DNA of 64,000 bases from Phoenix dactylifera (GCF_009389715.1 NC_052394.1:20834899-20898898); one strand, 5' to 3'; counted from the first letter of the stretch, positions 48,621 through 60,167 are shown. Program-made: numbers and translations. Notes: generated from the sequence alone by a model not told the origin.

Positions 48621-51600
48621 AATGTGGAAAACGTTTTTCTTATACATGATTAAATAAATATACATTCTCCAACACTGGAAAAACAGCAACCCCATTAAGC
48701 AAAGAAAAGAACAAGAATAAAGAAAGAACGCAACTTGACCAATTAGTGTCATGAAGCTGCCAAGTAATGAATTCACATCCGATGTGGAACCTTATGGAGT
48801 TAAAATTTTCATGCATGGAGATTAGTGATCAGGGCATTTTCGTTTTATTTTTGATGTAACACAGAAACAAGGACTTGATCGAACTTGACAATATAGCAAG
48901 CATCTTCTCCTCAGTGAACAGGGTTTCGCAGCAGACCTTGGTTCGTGAGGCCAAACCAACAAGCTAAGCCAAGTTCAAGTGAAAGCCTAGCATAAAGTTG
49001 CATTTATGTATGAGGACATGTGCGGGCGTGTGTTTAGTTTCACATCGGTTATTTGCTGAATAGATCTTGAGTATTTATAGAATCAAAAAATCCACAAAAT
49101 ACTTTCTAGCTAGCTAGTTTGGATGAGATCTTGAATTATTATTACATTATGTTATTTCGAAGCATGTTGGCACCTCTTGTTTAAAAGGCTTGCTCTTAGA
49201 AAAGTTCCTGACTTGAAACCCCGGTGGTGGAATTATTGTCATATTTCTCAAAAGAAGAGCAGTCTTGAAGGACAACCGCATTGACTTTGGTCCGGTGAAC
49301 TGGGTAGTCGTCGAGGGATGGGTAGAGGTTGGTATATGATGTTTGTCTCAATAAACATAGTAATTTGTACAGCTTATTAGGATGCATGATTCCGAGTTTG
49401 TTCGATGAGCATCGAATAAATTTTACCACTTCAAGGCATAGAGGATGGGCCATGAAAGATAAAAAAGGTTTAATAGAATACAAATTATATTCTAATTTCT
49501 CAAGAAAACCATACTTGAATAAACACGATTGATGAATTCTATTCGCTCCATACGTCTTGATCAGGAGATGTTTTGCTCACACTAAACTTCATATCTTTTC
49601 CAAAGCTCGATTCCTTTCCTGAAAAAAGAACAAAAAGAAGGCAGAGTCCTGCATGTTGGGACTTGCAGCAAATGGTGTTTGTTTCCAAGGGGAGAGCATA
49701 CGTATGGACATGAAACAGTCCATTCCGTGCGTTAAATGCAACTACCATACGCCATATGTCGATCACAATGCATCCACATCTATAAATAATACCATACTTG
49801 CTAATGGTCGACAGCAAGCATGGGGCCACTTAATAATCCATACGAGCTCCCCCTAGCTCACCTTGTGGTTCCTTAGGTGATGTGGCTTGAGATGATGACA
49901 TTTGCATGAAATGATGCTATTCATAGAGGTCATGACCAAATCTTAACATGCCGAATGAGCAAGCAAAACTAGCATGGTGAATGATCATAGTTTTTCCACA
50001 ATAGTTTCTGTATTTATGTGTTGAATTATGAGTAACAAATACAAGAAGTTACTTCTGCCACTTGATATAAAGAATTGGAGTAATTACATACTATGACACA
50101 ACGGTGCTTGGCTATTGAATTGCAAAGCCAGCATTACATCAGTTTGAGGAACTTCTCATGCACCATAATGAGTGCCCTAAAGCTTCTTTCCATCAATAAT
50201 TTTTAAGCCGTTAGCTAACCTAGCAATATAGCAACTGCTTCTAAACGGGCTTTTGCGTTGTAACCGACTGGTTTTAAATCTTCGCTTGTAACGAGGGTGG
50301 AAAACGGTAACAGAAATTCAAACCGAAGGGTCAAGGAGTTACAAAAAATTAAAACGCCAGGCCATGCCGTTAACTCGGTGCATTTAATTTTATTGGCTGC
50401 TGGCCTGGTCTCCGAGTGAGGCTATTTTCTCCTCCGAACCAATAAATCCCAATATATTTTTATTCCGGTTGGGTCCACAGAACTCATTTGTATTATTTCA
50501 TGATTCACATAAATTCACATATATTGTAGCCTGACCATGTAAAGAATGGCCAATTGAAGCGCTGAGATGCTTGTCAGGTACCTACGGGTCGTGTGTCATG
50601 AAGGGTGGCTATTCTTTGAAGTATGAGTAGTTACTCCCAGCTAAAATGAAGCCATAAAAAAATTTTAGACTTGGATTAAGAATGATCATATTTGGGTTAT
50701 CTAAATGACTAATGCATTCATCACTAAGGTAAATCCAAATTCAATAGAACCACATCTATTCTTCGGGTTTCTTGACGGTAACGGAGTTTGAAGTTGTTGT
50801 ATCTTCTTCATCAATCCAGTTTGTGTTCGAATGTTGTTTGTGCTTACTGAAAAGACAGCTCTCTGCAAGACTGAAAAATGCATGCCAAGACAAAAGACTT
50901 TCTTTTGTGGGATCGTAAGTACTATAAAAAAAGAAAAGAAAAAAACGCAAGGTGGAAGACCCAATTAGGGGAACAAAAGTATCTGGTGAGAGAAATAGAC
51001 ACGTAAGAAATATGCCATACAACGTAGGCAGAAGAGTTTGTAATGCATATTGGCTAATCAAATAATTGGATTATTGTACCAAAAAAAAAGTAGCTGGATT
51101 AAATTGACACAGTTGTCACTCAAGCCTAAAAATTTCCCAATCCAAACTCGATTTACTATAAACAGGTGTAATAATATGTCCATTTTTTCGTAAATGCTAA
51201 ATCGGTAATATGCAAATGTAAAAATCAAGTGGATTAACAGCAATAAATTCAATGCAAGGTTACCCATGTGAGATTGAACTTGAGCGTATCAAGTCACATG
51301 AGCAGAAAAATCGTGCAATTTCAAAGTCGATCCAGCTCAATCTATTTAGTGAACAAGTTGTACAAATACAACCATGTAACATATCTAACAAATAAATTGC
51401 GAGGTTAAAGAATAAACTTTTAATTAGATTGTTTGTTAAATGTATACTATTTATCGAAACGAACTTGGCTCAACCTGATCCATTGGGACCAATTTAGCCC
51501 ACAAGAATCAAGCTTCCAATTCTCGTAACCGGTCCGGTCCAAGGGAGAGGCTTAATCGGAGGGCCGTATACGGTTCGTGGCCGCTCGCTGGCAGTGACAC

Positions 51601-51773
51601 CAGCCAACCATCACACTAGAAACCGTTTTGTTTTCATTGTAGAGTGTTTCTATCAGCAACCCCCCTCCTCTTCCCCCTAACCCCCTTCAACTACACCATC
51701 ACCTAAACCAAAAACAAACGGACGAACCAATTACCCCCTCCAACTCCTCCAAACTCCTCTTCTCTCTCTTGTG

Positions 51774-51781
51774 TATATATA
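51774..51781 (+). promoter_or_regulatory. TATA box of the MYB gene
   Basis: TATATATA follows a CT-rich stretch, 98 bases before the start codon. It predicts a leader of about 70 bases. Confidence 0.6.
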
Positions 51782-51878
51782 GAGGACACCGGCAACAACC
51801 GCTTAGATGCACAAGAACCAAAGAAAACAAAGCTAACCCTGAAGAACTAGAGGAGAAGAAAGGGAGACAGGTTTTCAA

Positions 51879-52595
51879 ATGGAAGGAGTAGGAGTTGGAG
51901 AAGATTATAGGAGAGTGAAAGGGTCGTGGAGGCCAGAGGAGGATGCGAAGCTGAGGGAGCTGGTGGAGAGACATGGACCCCGGAATTGGAGCTTGATAAG
52001 CAACGGGATACAGGGACGTACGGGCAAGTCGTGCAGGCTGCGGTGGTGCAACCAGCTCAGCCCCGACATCCACCACCGGCCCTTCACCGCGGCCGAGGAC
52101 GCCATCATCGTAGCCGCCCACGCCCGCTACGGCAACCGATGGGCCGCCATCGCTCGCCTCCTTCCCGGCCGCACGGACAACGCCGTCAAGAACCACTGGA
52201 ATTCCACCCTCCGCCGCCGCCGCCTCCGCGGCGAGAAGCCGTTCTCCCCTGCCGACGCCGAAGCGGCCGACGCCTCGGGCGGCGGCGGCGGCGGCGGCGT
52301 AGGCTCGTCGGTGGTTGACGAATCTGACTCGGAGTCGGTGCAGAAGCGGCAGTGTCGGAGGGAGGATAACGGTGGTTTGGTGGAGGTGGCGGCGGCGGGG
52401 CCTGCGACGGCGCTGTCGCTGAGGCCGCCGGGGGAGGGGGGCCACGAGCGGCGCAGCGACGTGGAGGCGAGCGTGGTGGCGGTGATGCGGCAGATGATCG
52501 CCGAGGAGGTGAGGTGTTATGTTGATGGATTGCGATCGGACGGTGATGGTGCCGTCTCTTTCTCCATGCAGTCCGAGTCAGCATCCAGCCACTAA
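51879..52595 (+). CDS. R2R3-MYB transcription factor, subgroup 22 (MYB44/70/73/77-like)
   Basis: DNA-binding regulator of 238 residues from a single exon, as is usual for subgroup 22. R2 has tryptophans at 17, 37 and 56 ([23 protein letters not shown]). R3 has Phe69, Trp88 and Trp107 ([34 protein letters not shown]). The C-terminal half is glycine-rich, encoded by a GGC run at about 52276-52300. It then has ALSLRPP near residue 180, an EAR-like LxLxP repression motif. Near residues 199-218 is [20 protein letters not shown], the helix typical of subgroup 22 C-termini. Members act in ABA, auxin and stress responses; the role of this one is inferred only from family. The coding sequence is strongly GC-rich and no frame problem is seen. 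Confidence 0.93.
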   Translation: MEGVGVGEDYRRVKGSWRPEEDAKLRELVERHGPRNWSLISNGIQGRTGKSCRLRWCNQLSPDIHHRPFTAAEDAIIVAAHARYGNRWAAIARLLPGRTDNAVKNHWNSTLRRRRLRGEKPFSPADAEAADASGGGGGGGVGSSVVDESDSESVQKRQCRREDNGGLVEVAAAGPATALSLRPPGEGGHERRSDVEASVVAVMRQMIAEEVRCYVDGLRSDGDGAVSFSMQSESASSH

Positions 52596-54198
52596 GGTTT
52601 TTTTTTTTTATTTATTTATAGAAAGAAGTTGGGGTTGGGTACTTGGGTGGTAAAAAAATACATCGTATTGAGACATATGCTTGTGGGGTATCATATTTGA
52701 TGATTGTCCATCTTTTAATAACGGCCATCCATTAATCACCGTAGAAGATCCATATTTGAATAATAACCACCACTAAATTGGATTCATGTTCTACTTTATT
52801 TATTTATTTTTTTGTCTTGTTTTTTTCTATATTAATGGGACAAAAGAAGTGCAAATACGAATAAATTTTGTTATTGTAGGTGGGAAAATATTTTGGGCAA
52901 AGCAATGCTATGAGCATAGAAAATGATATGTCATTTGTGGATACTCTGTGCTCCTCTTGTCACAAAATTTTGCTTGAAGACATATTTTAGATTTTCTTCA
53001 TATGCTTGCATATTTCTCAAATTGTGTTTTCACCATATTTTTCATTCTTCTTCTTTCTTGCTTATGAATCTATATCACTAAACATTAGATTAACATTTCA
53101 TAATTTAGATTTACAAATTGGAGACAACTTTACTATAATAGATGTTCATAATATATTCTTTATCCTTTTTCTTTTTAAGTTAACTACAAGTACATTCTTG
53201 ATAGATCCAACCTTTTTCTTTAGGTTGCATAGCACAACTAATTCTTATTTTTGTTTGGTAATGATTTCTAGAATAACTCTTGATTGAGGGTGTTTTTGTC
53301 CATTAAAAGAAAAGGCAGATAAAAATCATGGTATTGTATAAAAATAACTTGTATTATTTTTTTTCAAAAATAATTATGCTTGGTATAAGCAAGTTCATGA
53401 GCATAATCATAGTTTAGTTGAGTTTGCTTTTCAAAAATTATTTGATTGATAGGCCAAAAAAAAAAAAGAAACTTAATCCGAGTCTTATTCTGGTTTAATT
53501 TTTGAACCAAGTATTAATTCATTGTCCTTTCTTTTCTATTTTTTAATAAATTTATATCAAAAAGCTCCTAGTAAAAGTTAAAAAGCTATGAAAACATTAT
53601 TTACCAAATATTTTTGCAGTCCTTTAATTTCTTGGCCGCAGAAGTAGCTAAGCTTCTAGTTGCCAAACACAAAGAGCAAGCGTTTTTCCAAGTTTCAAGT
53701 TTTGGAGCGTGAAATTGCTAATCAAATGAGCCATTACTCCCATCTGCTTAACACTATTTTTATTTGTTCACAATCGAATTATTCCAATCCCATTGATTTC
53801 TTGTAAATTGATCACAATAATGCCACTAAAAATTCCTGCAACCAATATCTTTATAAACCCAAACTTCTTCTCTATGTTTAACCTTGATAACTATTTTAAT
53901 AAGAAGAAGCATAAAAAATTAATGAACATTGCACCGAAAACGTTTTCTTTACTCCATAGTAGAAGGAGATTTTTCTAACTTGCAGCAATTGGTACGGTAC
54001 CTAAGGAGTACTTAAATGATCAATTATATAGTCATAAAAAAAGGTAAGCCGATTTTTCTCCTGCACTAATAGCACGTCAAAGCATTTTGCTTAAAAGTTC
54101 ACCTTTTTATTTTTTTACATAACTCATAAATAAGATTTTTTTTCCTAAACAACCCATTTTAATTAATTTTTATTGGACCATCATCATACCTATTTCTT
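52596..54198. other. AT-rich intergenic DNA downstream of the MYB gene
   Basis: The first few hundred bases are the MYB 3' region. The remainder is very AT-rich and shows no gene, RNA or repeat that I can support. Confidence 0.5.
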
Positions 54199-54335
54199 TT
54201 TTTTTTTTAAGGCGGGATGGGTCATACCTGACGAGTACAGATGCCATCTTTAGCTCACAAGTTACTATCGGAGTGACTGGTTATATAAGCAGCCACCCAA
54301 CCTGCTAGTTCATTAGCTTCACGAAAAATATGATT
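54199..54335 (-). mobile_element. LINE 3' end (RNase H tail), severely truncated
   Basis: The minus strand reads TNHIFREANELAGWVAAYIT and soon stops, matching the end of RNase H in the 38.9-kb LINE (HVYREVNRVADWV). A run of T at about 54198-54209 on the plus strand is the poly(A) tail. Only the last 120 or so bases of the element are visible. It lies roughly 0.6 kb upstream of the calmodulin-like gene. Confidence 0.72.
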
Positions 54336-54630
54336 GGTCTGAAAGATTCCTTCATCCCTTACCGTTGGCCAGATATTTCGGAGTAAAGAGTGAACGCAGC
54401 TATTATCTCTTAGATCTTTCGGATCCAACTAATAACCATAATCGAGTACTGATGTGCTCCTTGAAAGGGCCTTTAATAGACATTAGAAACCAAGAACTTT
54501 TTCAGAAGGGTAAGAAGAGAGAATTCCAGAGCAGGAAGCTTCCTAATTACTAAGATTCGAAGCATCGCTCTGCTTATTCTACTTTTTCATGACGCAGTCA
54601 ACGTAAATGTAAACACTCGTCATTTTTTGT

Positions 54631-54641
54631 GCCGCGCGCGT
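54631..54641 (+). promoter_or_regulatory. CGCG-box cluster upstream of the calmodulin-like gene
   Basis: GCCGCGCGCGT contains overlapping copies of the CGCG core ((A/C/G)CGCG(C/T/G)) bound by the calmodulin-binding activator family CAMTA. It is about 230 bases before the TATA box of a calcium-sensor gene. The functional link is inference. Confidence 0.4.
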
Positions 54642-54866
54642 AAAACGTGGGATTTGAGGGGCTTTCCCTCTTGTTCGGGGATTATTCTCGGTCTCTCTCG
54701 AACTCACCCGACACGCTATTTTCCAGGTCAGTCCGACGACTTGCAAGAAATAACGAAGCTTTTGCTCTACGCCTCTACCAGCTTCCTCGACACGTATCTT
54801 CTCGTAAGACGTTCCAGATTTGTCTCGAAACTTCGTTCCCCCTTCCGTACACGTTTTCCTCTCGCC

Positions 54867-54872
54867 TATAAA
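54867..54872 (+). promoter_or_regulatory. TATA box of the calmodulin-like gene
   Basis: TATAAA in the context CGCCTATAAATGCTCG overlaps the first in-frame ATG (54872). Transcription would therefore start near 54900, after that ATG, which favours 54980 as the true start codon. Confidence 0.6.
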
Positions 54873-54979
54873 TGCTCGCGGAAGCCAAAGCCTCGAAACT
54901 ACGCCACCCTCAAGCTTCCAGGGCATACATAGCGGTTAGGCAACAAAAGAGTCGATTAGTTTTAAAGTCCTCTGCTTCG

Positions 54980-55423
54980 ATGCCAATGGCAGAACCTAGT
55001 TCGAAGTTGATGGAATTCGAGCAAGTGTTCCGTTGGTTCGATAAAGACGGCGATGGGAAGATCTCGGCCTCCGAGCTGAGGCTCTGCATGGGGACGATCG
55101 GCGAGGAGTTGTCCGCCGAGGGTGCCGAGAACTTGGTGGAGTCAGCTGACTCCAACGGCGATGGGTTGTTGGAGTTGGAGGATTTCATGAGGTTGGTTGA
55201 GGTGGAGGGGGAGGAGGAGAGGAGCAAGGATTTGAGAGCGGCGTTCGAGATGTACGAGATGGAAGGGGAGGGGTGCATTACGGCAAAGAGCCTGAAGCGG
55301 ATGCTGAGCCGGCTGGGGGCGTCGAGGGGCTTGGACGAATGCAGGGCCATGATTTGTAGGTTCGACCTCAATGGGGATGGTGTGCTTAGTTTCGACGAGT
55401 TCAGGATTATGATGATGGTCTGA
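54980..55423 (+). CDS. CML: Calmodulin-like calcium sensor, CML37/38/39 type
   Basis: Intronless EF-hand protein of 147 residues, starting MPMAEPSSKLMEFEQVF. Three canonical calcium loops are seen: residues 21-32 (DKDGDGKISASE), 57-68 (DSNGDGLLELED) and 129-140 (DLNGDGVLSFDE). The third of four hands, near 92-103, is degenerate (YEMEGEGCITAK) and probably does not bind calcium. This pattern, with RMLSRLG before the last hand, fits the CML37/38/39 group, which is wound- and stress-inducible in Arabidopsis. The frame is open upstream to an ATG at 54872, but a TATA box overlaps that codon. The alternative start at 54986 (MAEPSS) has a G after the ATG and is equally possible. Coding DNA is GC-rich and intact. 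Confidence 0.93.
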   Translation: MPMAEPSSKLMEFEQVFRWFDKDGDGKISASELRLCMGTIGEELSAEGAENLVESADSNGDGLLELEDFMRLVEVEGEEERSKDLRAAFEMYEMEGEGCITAKSLKRMLSRLGASRGLDECRAMICRFDLNGDGVLSFDEFRIMMMV

Positions 55424-56963
55424 GGGGCAAGCTTGCCACGCTTTCCATGTAGCTGTGTCACCAGCAGTAGCTGATTCTATTCATTTAGATGGCTGTAGAT
55501 ATGGTGGTTGTTCTTGTTGGAAATAATCCATCCACCAAAATTTTATAAATTTTTTTATATAATTTTATTGTTTTATCTACAATATTTTTTTATTAATAGC
55601 TTTCTGCACATACTAAATAAATAAATTAAATTTTGATATTACTCGGTTTGAAGCACGCTATGAAAGCAGCTTTCTTTGCAGAAGAATTCACCTAGACATA
55701 ATGGCGGTATACTCCCAAGATACAACAAACTGCTTCGTATTCTCTTTGAAGTGTATTCTAATAAAGGAGAATCAGGGTCGAATCCGAACTGGCCAAATCC
55801 GTTAAAAATCAGAAAATTTGATTGAAACAATCCCTCTCAATCCTCTTATATGTGGACACAATCCTCTTCTCAAATACTTATTGGGTGTGCTCGAGTTTAC
55901 TCGTTTAGTGCTTTCAATTCTCTTTTCTAATTTAGAGTTGTTCATATGAAAAGGAGATGTCCTGATGGATGGAAAGTATGATTTATTTTTTATTTATAGA
56001 CATGAAAGGGTGAATATAATTAGATACTTAAATATCCTTTTGTTGAATGTATCTCTTCATATAATCCATCCATTCATCAAGGTTGTATCCCTTGGAATCA
56101 CTATCGGATCATATGTATCTTTTTGTGGGAATGCATCATTTCATCTACGGAAGTCTCCAAAGAGTCCGTTTACGAAGCATCTCTTCGGAATGACTTATGA
56201 GAAGAGAAGGTGTCTCTATGGATTTTTTTGAGGTACTTTGCTACTATAAAAAAATTAGAGATGTGTCTGTATAGAATTTTAAGAAAAAAGAGAGATGAAG
56301 ATAGAAAATTAAATCTTATTTGGAAGTCTAAGATAAATTTTTATATTTAACTAGATTTATATTTTAATAAATATCCAACATGAAATTCTAAAACTTCAAA
56401 ATTTTGAATTAAATAATTTATTAATAAACCAATAGTTCTCCTCCTCCTCCTCCTCCACCTCCTCCTTCCGTTCATACAGTTTGTTGGTTTTAAATTTATT
56501 TTTAGAGTGGCCATTTGTTTCTTTCTTTCTTTATTTTCATTACAGTACATTATGGTGTCATCTAAGTTATTTTCGCTTTTGCTATGAGCCGGTATCTAGA
56601 ACAATAGTTCAACATACCTTCTACCTTGAGTGCGCGCGCGCACGCACGCACTCACTGTCTCTCTGTGAATAGATTTGAGTGTGCATGCTTTTTGCTTCCC
56701 TCTTTGGGCAATTGGGCACCTCCAAGCTTTTGATTGATGCCCTTAACATCTCTACTATGGTAGTACACAGAATGAAATACTTTTTTCTGTTAATCAATTT
56801 TATGGTTCTGTTTTCGTTTATCCCGATTACATTCTTCTATTGGAGTTATATCTGCACTGCAAATATACAATTCTCTTTTGAGCACATGTTGTCCTCTATC
56901 TTTCATTTTGTGTCCAAATGTGTAACTTCAAATGAGTACTTCTAATTAAATAAATCTACATCA
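55424..56963. other. Intergenic DNA downstream of the calmodulin-like gene
   Basis: No gene is recognised. There is a CTC(CTC) trinucleotide run near 56438-56468 and a GCGCGCGCACGCACGCAC run near 56631-56650. The rest is AT-rich. Confidence 0.5.
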
Positions 56964-57653
56964 CCACCTGTTGCGGGGTTTCACCCCGGCAGCAGCCCAC
57001 ACACCAGCCGAGCAGGGAAAGCATCTGCGTCCCTCCCGAGGTATTGTCCGCCCTGGGATTGCCGCTTCGGGTCTCCGAGAGGTCGCCCAGGGTCTTTGCC
57101 CAATGACAGTCCCGAGCCCTAACGGCGCGGGGGTCCGCGGAGGTACTACCCCTACCCTCACGGTTTTGTCCTACAAAAGGGCTCTCGGTAAGGAGAGGTT
57201 ATTGAGCCCCCCATTTAAGGCACAGACCTTTCCGCTGATTAGCCGATGTGGGACTAAACTGGAAACCCCATCCCACAACACAGCCCCCCCAGTGGGAAGG
57301 TCTGTGCGTGGCCGGGTCCCTTCCTCTAGCGCCAACTGTTGCGGGGTTTCACCCCGGCAGCAGCCCACACACCAGCCGAGCAGGGAAAGCATCTGCGTCC
57401 CTCCCGAGGTATTGTCCGCTCTGGGATTGCCGCTTCGGGTCTCCGGGAGGTCGCCCAGGGTCTTTGCCCAATGACAGTCTCGAGCCCTAACGGCGCGGGG
57501 GTCCGCAGAGGTACTACCCCTACCCTCACGGTTTTGTCCTACAAAAGGGCCCTCGGTAAGGAAAAGTTATTGAGCCCCCCATTTAAGGCACAGACCTTTC
57601 TGCTGATTAGCCGATGTGGGACTAAACTGGGAACCCCATCCCACAACACCACC
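56964..57653 (-). mobile_element. TRIM-like LTR element (two 312-bp LTRs, 56-bp interior, 5-bp target duplication)
   Basis: Two copies of a 312-bp sequence starting TGTTGCGGGG and ending CCCACAACA lie at 56969-57280 and 57337-57648. They are about 97% identical. CCACC flanks the whole unit on both sides (56964-56968 and 57649-57653), a perfect 5-bp target-site duplication. The 56-bp interior, read on the minus strand, starts TTGGCGCTAGAGGAAGGG, the sort of primer-binding site seen in plant LTR elements. It ends in a G-rich tract acting as a polypurine tract. There is no coding region, so the element is non-autonomous, a terminal-repeat retrotransposon in miniature. It looks structurally whole as a TRIM and is fairly young, of the order of one to a few million years judging from LTR similarity. 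Confidence 0.85.
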
Positions 57654-58031
57654 ATTAGAATTATCTCACCTCACAAGCTAGTCATTCAGATTTCATGACG
57701 GCCGACTGGAAGGATTTGGAAAATAGAAATGTTCCTCAAGGACTGACATCAGTTTGAGAGTCTATTTGCTCGGTAGAAATGACATCCATTAATTTTTTTC
57801 AGAGAGCTTTATAGCATTTAGTTGACAAATGGCTTGCATAATGATAATAATGACCTCGCATCCCTTGAGAGATCAAAGATTTGAGCCTCGAGTTCTGTTT
57901 CCCTCAGGATAGGCCCAGATACATCCGCCTCGTACGGTAAAGTAATGCAACACTGCTGGGGGAGTTCCACGTAAATGTTCTTTTCCATTCAAAGGAAAAA
58001 TGACCTCAAAAGACCGGTATAGTAATAAATG
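57654..58031. other. Short intergenic spacer between two mobile elements
   Basis: I see no gene or repeat in this spacer between the TRIM-like element and the LINE 3' fragment. Confidence 0.5.
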
Positions 58032-58040
58032 GCAAAATTC

Positions 58041-58071
<31 letters not shown>

Positions 58072-58837
58072 GGTAAGCTGGATATATTATACCGTTATAG
58101 CATGACTATATCCAAAAAAAAATCAGAAGAAAAATAACAAAGAGAGGGGGGAGCGGAGTCGTAGCTATCACAAAGCTAGCGACTAGTGCTGCGCAACATA
58201 CGAAGCGACCCAATCAGTTTTCTTATTCATCTCTCGATAAACATGAGTAATTTGAGAAGCCACACAGTCTCTCAAAAATTGCGAATGACCTGCAACAGTG
58301 GATGCTCATCGTCTACCCTAACGTAACCCTAGATCCATCCAATCATAATCGCCGAGTCACCTTCTAGTGGATACGCTCGACCCCTAAGTTGACCTATATG
58401 TGGGTGATCCCTTTTCAAACAGCTCTGAGCTTGGCTCTAGGAATAGAAATGTAATAAAGCTGATTGCCCCTTGCGGCAATAAGTCTAAAATCAGCATATC
58501 TGATCACAAAGCCAGCACCTCTTTGTTCTCCATCATCATGCACACTAACGTCAAAGTTTACTTTGAGAAAATTTAAAGATGGGGAATCTCAGAGTTGAGT
58601 GGGAGGCCGAGATATTTATAGTAATTCTAGATCTTTTGATGGTCTAAGCCTGAGCGGAACTCCTTTACGCGAAGAAGTGTCCTATTCCTAGTAATTGCAA
58701 GTGCAACCGGGTCGAAGACTGCATGAAACCTTTATTGCTTCCAGCCAGCTGCCACACCCGGACTACCATACTTCCCGGCACCTATCATAGGTACGGACGT
58801 ATGGTGGGGCCTCACACCCGGTTTGCAAAATTCAGCC
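58032..58837 (-). mobile_element. 5'-truncated LINE with long poly(A) tail and probable target duplication
   Basis: The plus strand begins with about 27 consecutive T (58046-58072), the poly(A) tail of a minus-strand element. RNase H follows: VNFDVSVHDDGEQRGAGFVI, FRLIAARGNQ, GDSAIMIGWI and KKTDWVASYVA, spread over several frames. A near-repeat, GCAAAATTCGGCT at 58032-58044 and GCAAAATTCAGCC at 58825-58837, probably marks the target-site duplication. If so, the insertion is about 780 bp. It is the same LINE type as the 38.9-kb copy. Confidence 0.7.
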
Positions 58838-59949
58838 ATTTCAACAACCAGGTTTTGCTTCCATAACAAACCATGCCTCTCAAACACCAAACATAGTTAC
58901 AAAGCACGAACCTTCTCAAATATTGAACTGATGATTTCATGTCCATAATCAACTTTTTCATATTCCTCGCATCTCATAATAATATGAAACATTTATCATG
59001 CACAATATGCGCATAATTCCACATCTGAAATGACTGTAAATATTCAGATGTAAGCCAGGGAAAAGAAATGGTAACACTAAGAATACTTGCTAAATATTTG
59101 TGAACAGATCCTCAGGAATCCCAGCGACATTTTCTAATCTTGATCCGTCCATCAGCGTTCTAGGCTATAGCCCTGCATCAGATTGATAAAATTTTGTGAC
59201 TCAACCACATGGAAATTGTTGCTCAACTGCATGTCATACAGATCCCGCTATTATGATTTGCATCAAAAGCAAAGAAGCGATTCGCAAACAATAAGTGGGT
59301 GAGAGCACGGGTAAGCTGCTGCACCACATGCCTTTCCGTGTACCAATTGTTGGATCAGTTAGGCTTCTGAACTTTCTTCATCAGGGGACCTACACTTAAA
59401 AAACTAATGTGCTATGAATAAATTGCAAAAATGGTACTTGACAATGTATGATCGACCAGCACACAGTACATATCGGATCTGGGAGTTGCTGATTGAACAT
59501 AGTAATAACAAATACATTCTGAACTTTGTTGAACCATTTGTATCGTTTGTATAGTCTCGGATAACTTTAATGCACTCGAAAGCTCTCACTGTAAACACTA
59601 AAATGACAAGAATAATGCCAAGCAACTCAAGATGCATTATAACTAGACAGACTGTCATGACGACAGTATTAAACAAAACCAATCCAATCATTAAACCTGG
59701 ATATGTCCATCATATAAATACTGCTGCCCGCACTGAAAGACTGGGAAACAACAATATATGCTTATCAAAACAATTTCACCCCAACAAATGAGTCACTCTC
59801 CTTGACAAATCTTTACCATTTCCCATCACAACTATATCCAAGAAATTTTTTGAACAACATCACTGACCTCATACGAAGAAAGTGGGAAATGCAGATTTCA
59901 TATTAACTATGGGAGACATTTCCATGAGGCTTGTGAATCTGTACGTTCC
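58838..59949. other. Intergenic DNA downstream of the RanBP1 gene
   Basis: No gene is recognised. The part next to 59950 should be the 3' untranslated region of RanBP1, transcribed leftwards. Confidence 0.45.
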
Positions 59950-60167
59950 TTAAGCTTCTGTTTCATCTTTCTTCACATCTGCAGTAGAAGCAGGTTCTGC
60001 TGTCTCAGCAGGAGCAGATGCACTGTTTGTGACCTCGCTTGTGCTTTCACCAACACTCAATTTCTCCACGAGTCCAGCAGTAGCTGAGACATCCTTGCTC
60101 TCTCTCTCTTCATTCTTTCCAAGAGATTCGGCAACACCTTCAACCTTCTCCTTGAACTTCTTGCAGT
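59950..60167 (-). CDS. RANBP1: Ran-binding protein 1 (RanBP1), last exon only
   Basis: Co-factor of the Ran GTPase cycle in nucleocytoplasmic transport. The exon starts after a 3' splice site (CCAAG at 60168-60172 on the minus strand) and encodes CKKFKEKVEGVAESLGKNEE. ESKDVSATAGLVEKLSVGES and an acidic Ala/Thr/Glu-rich tail ending VKKDETEA follow. This matches the end of the Ran-binding domain plus tail of plant RanBP1 (ENCKKF..., AGLVEKLTVEE in Arabidopsis). The Ran-binding domain proper is not visible between 60168 and 64000, so the upstream exons lie beyond the window and the preceding intron is at least 3.8 kb. Assignment rests on about 72 residues. Confidence 0.8.

Larger units (their letters stand above)
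45942..51773. other. Gene-poor region between PDC and the MYB gene
   Basis: The first few hundred bases are the PDC 3' region. No other gene is supported. The stretch 46370-46460 can be read as GKVAESSSLDANGDGKGDDAST and a stop, but it lacks a convincing partner exon. The segment 47760-48620 holds an AT-rich repeat array and a tRNA-His-like relic, listed separately. Open frames at 49190-49480 and 50700-51060 have no known motif. Confidence 0.45.

Noticed and set aside
49196-49483. 95-codon minus-strand open frame
   Set aside because: I do not recognise it; no flanking exon or conserved motif supports it.
51699-52445. 248-codon open frame on the minus strand
   Set aside because: It overlaps the MYB gene in antisense and is arginine/proline-rich from GC-biased codons; no family motif.
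54365-54553. 62-codon open frame upstream of the calmodulin-like gene
   Set aside because: No family resemblance and no promoter or splice context; likely chance.
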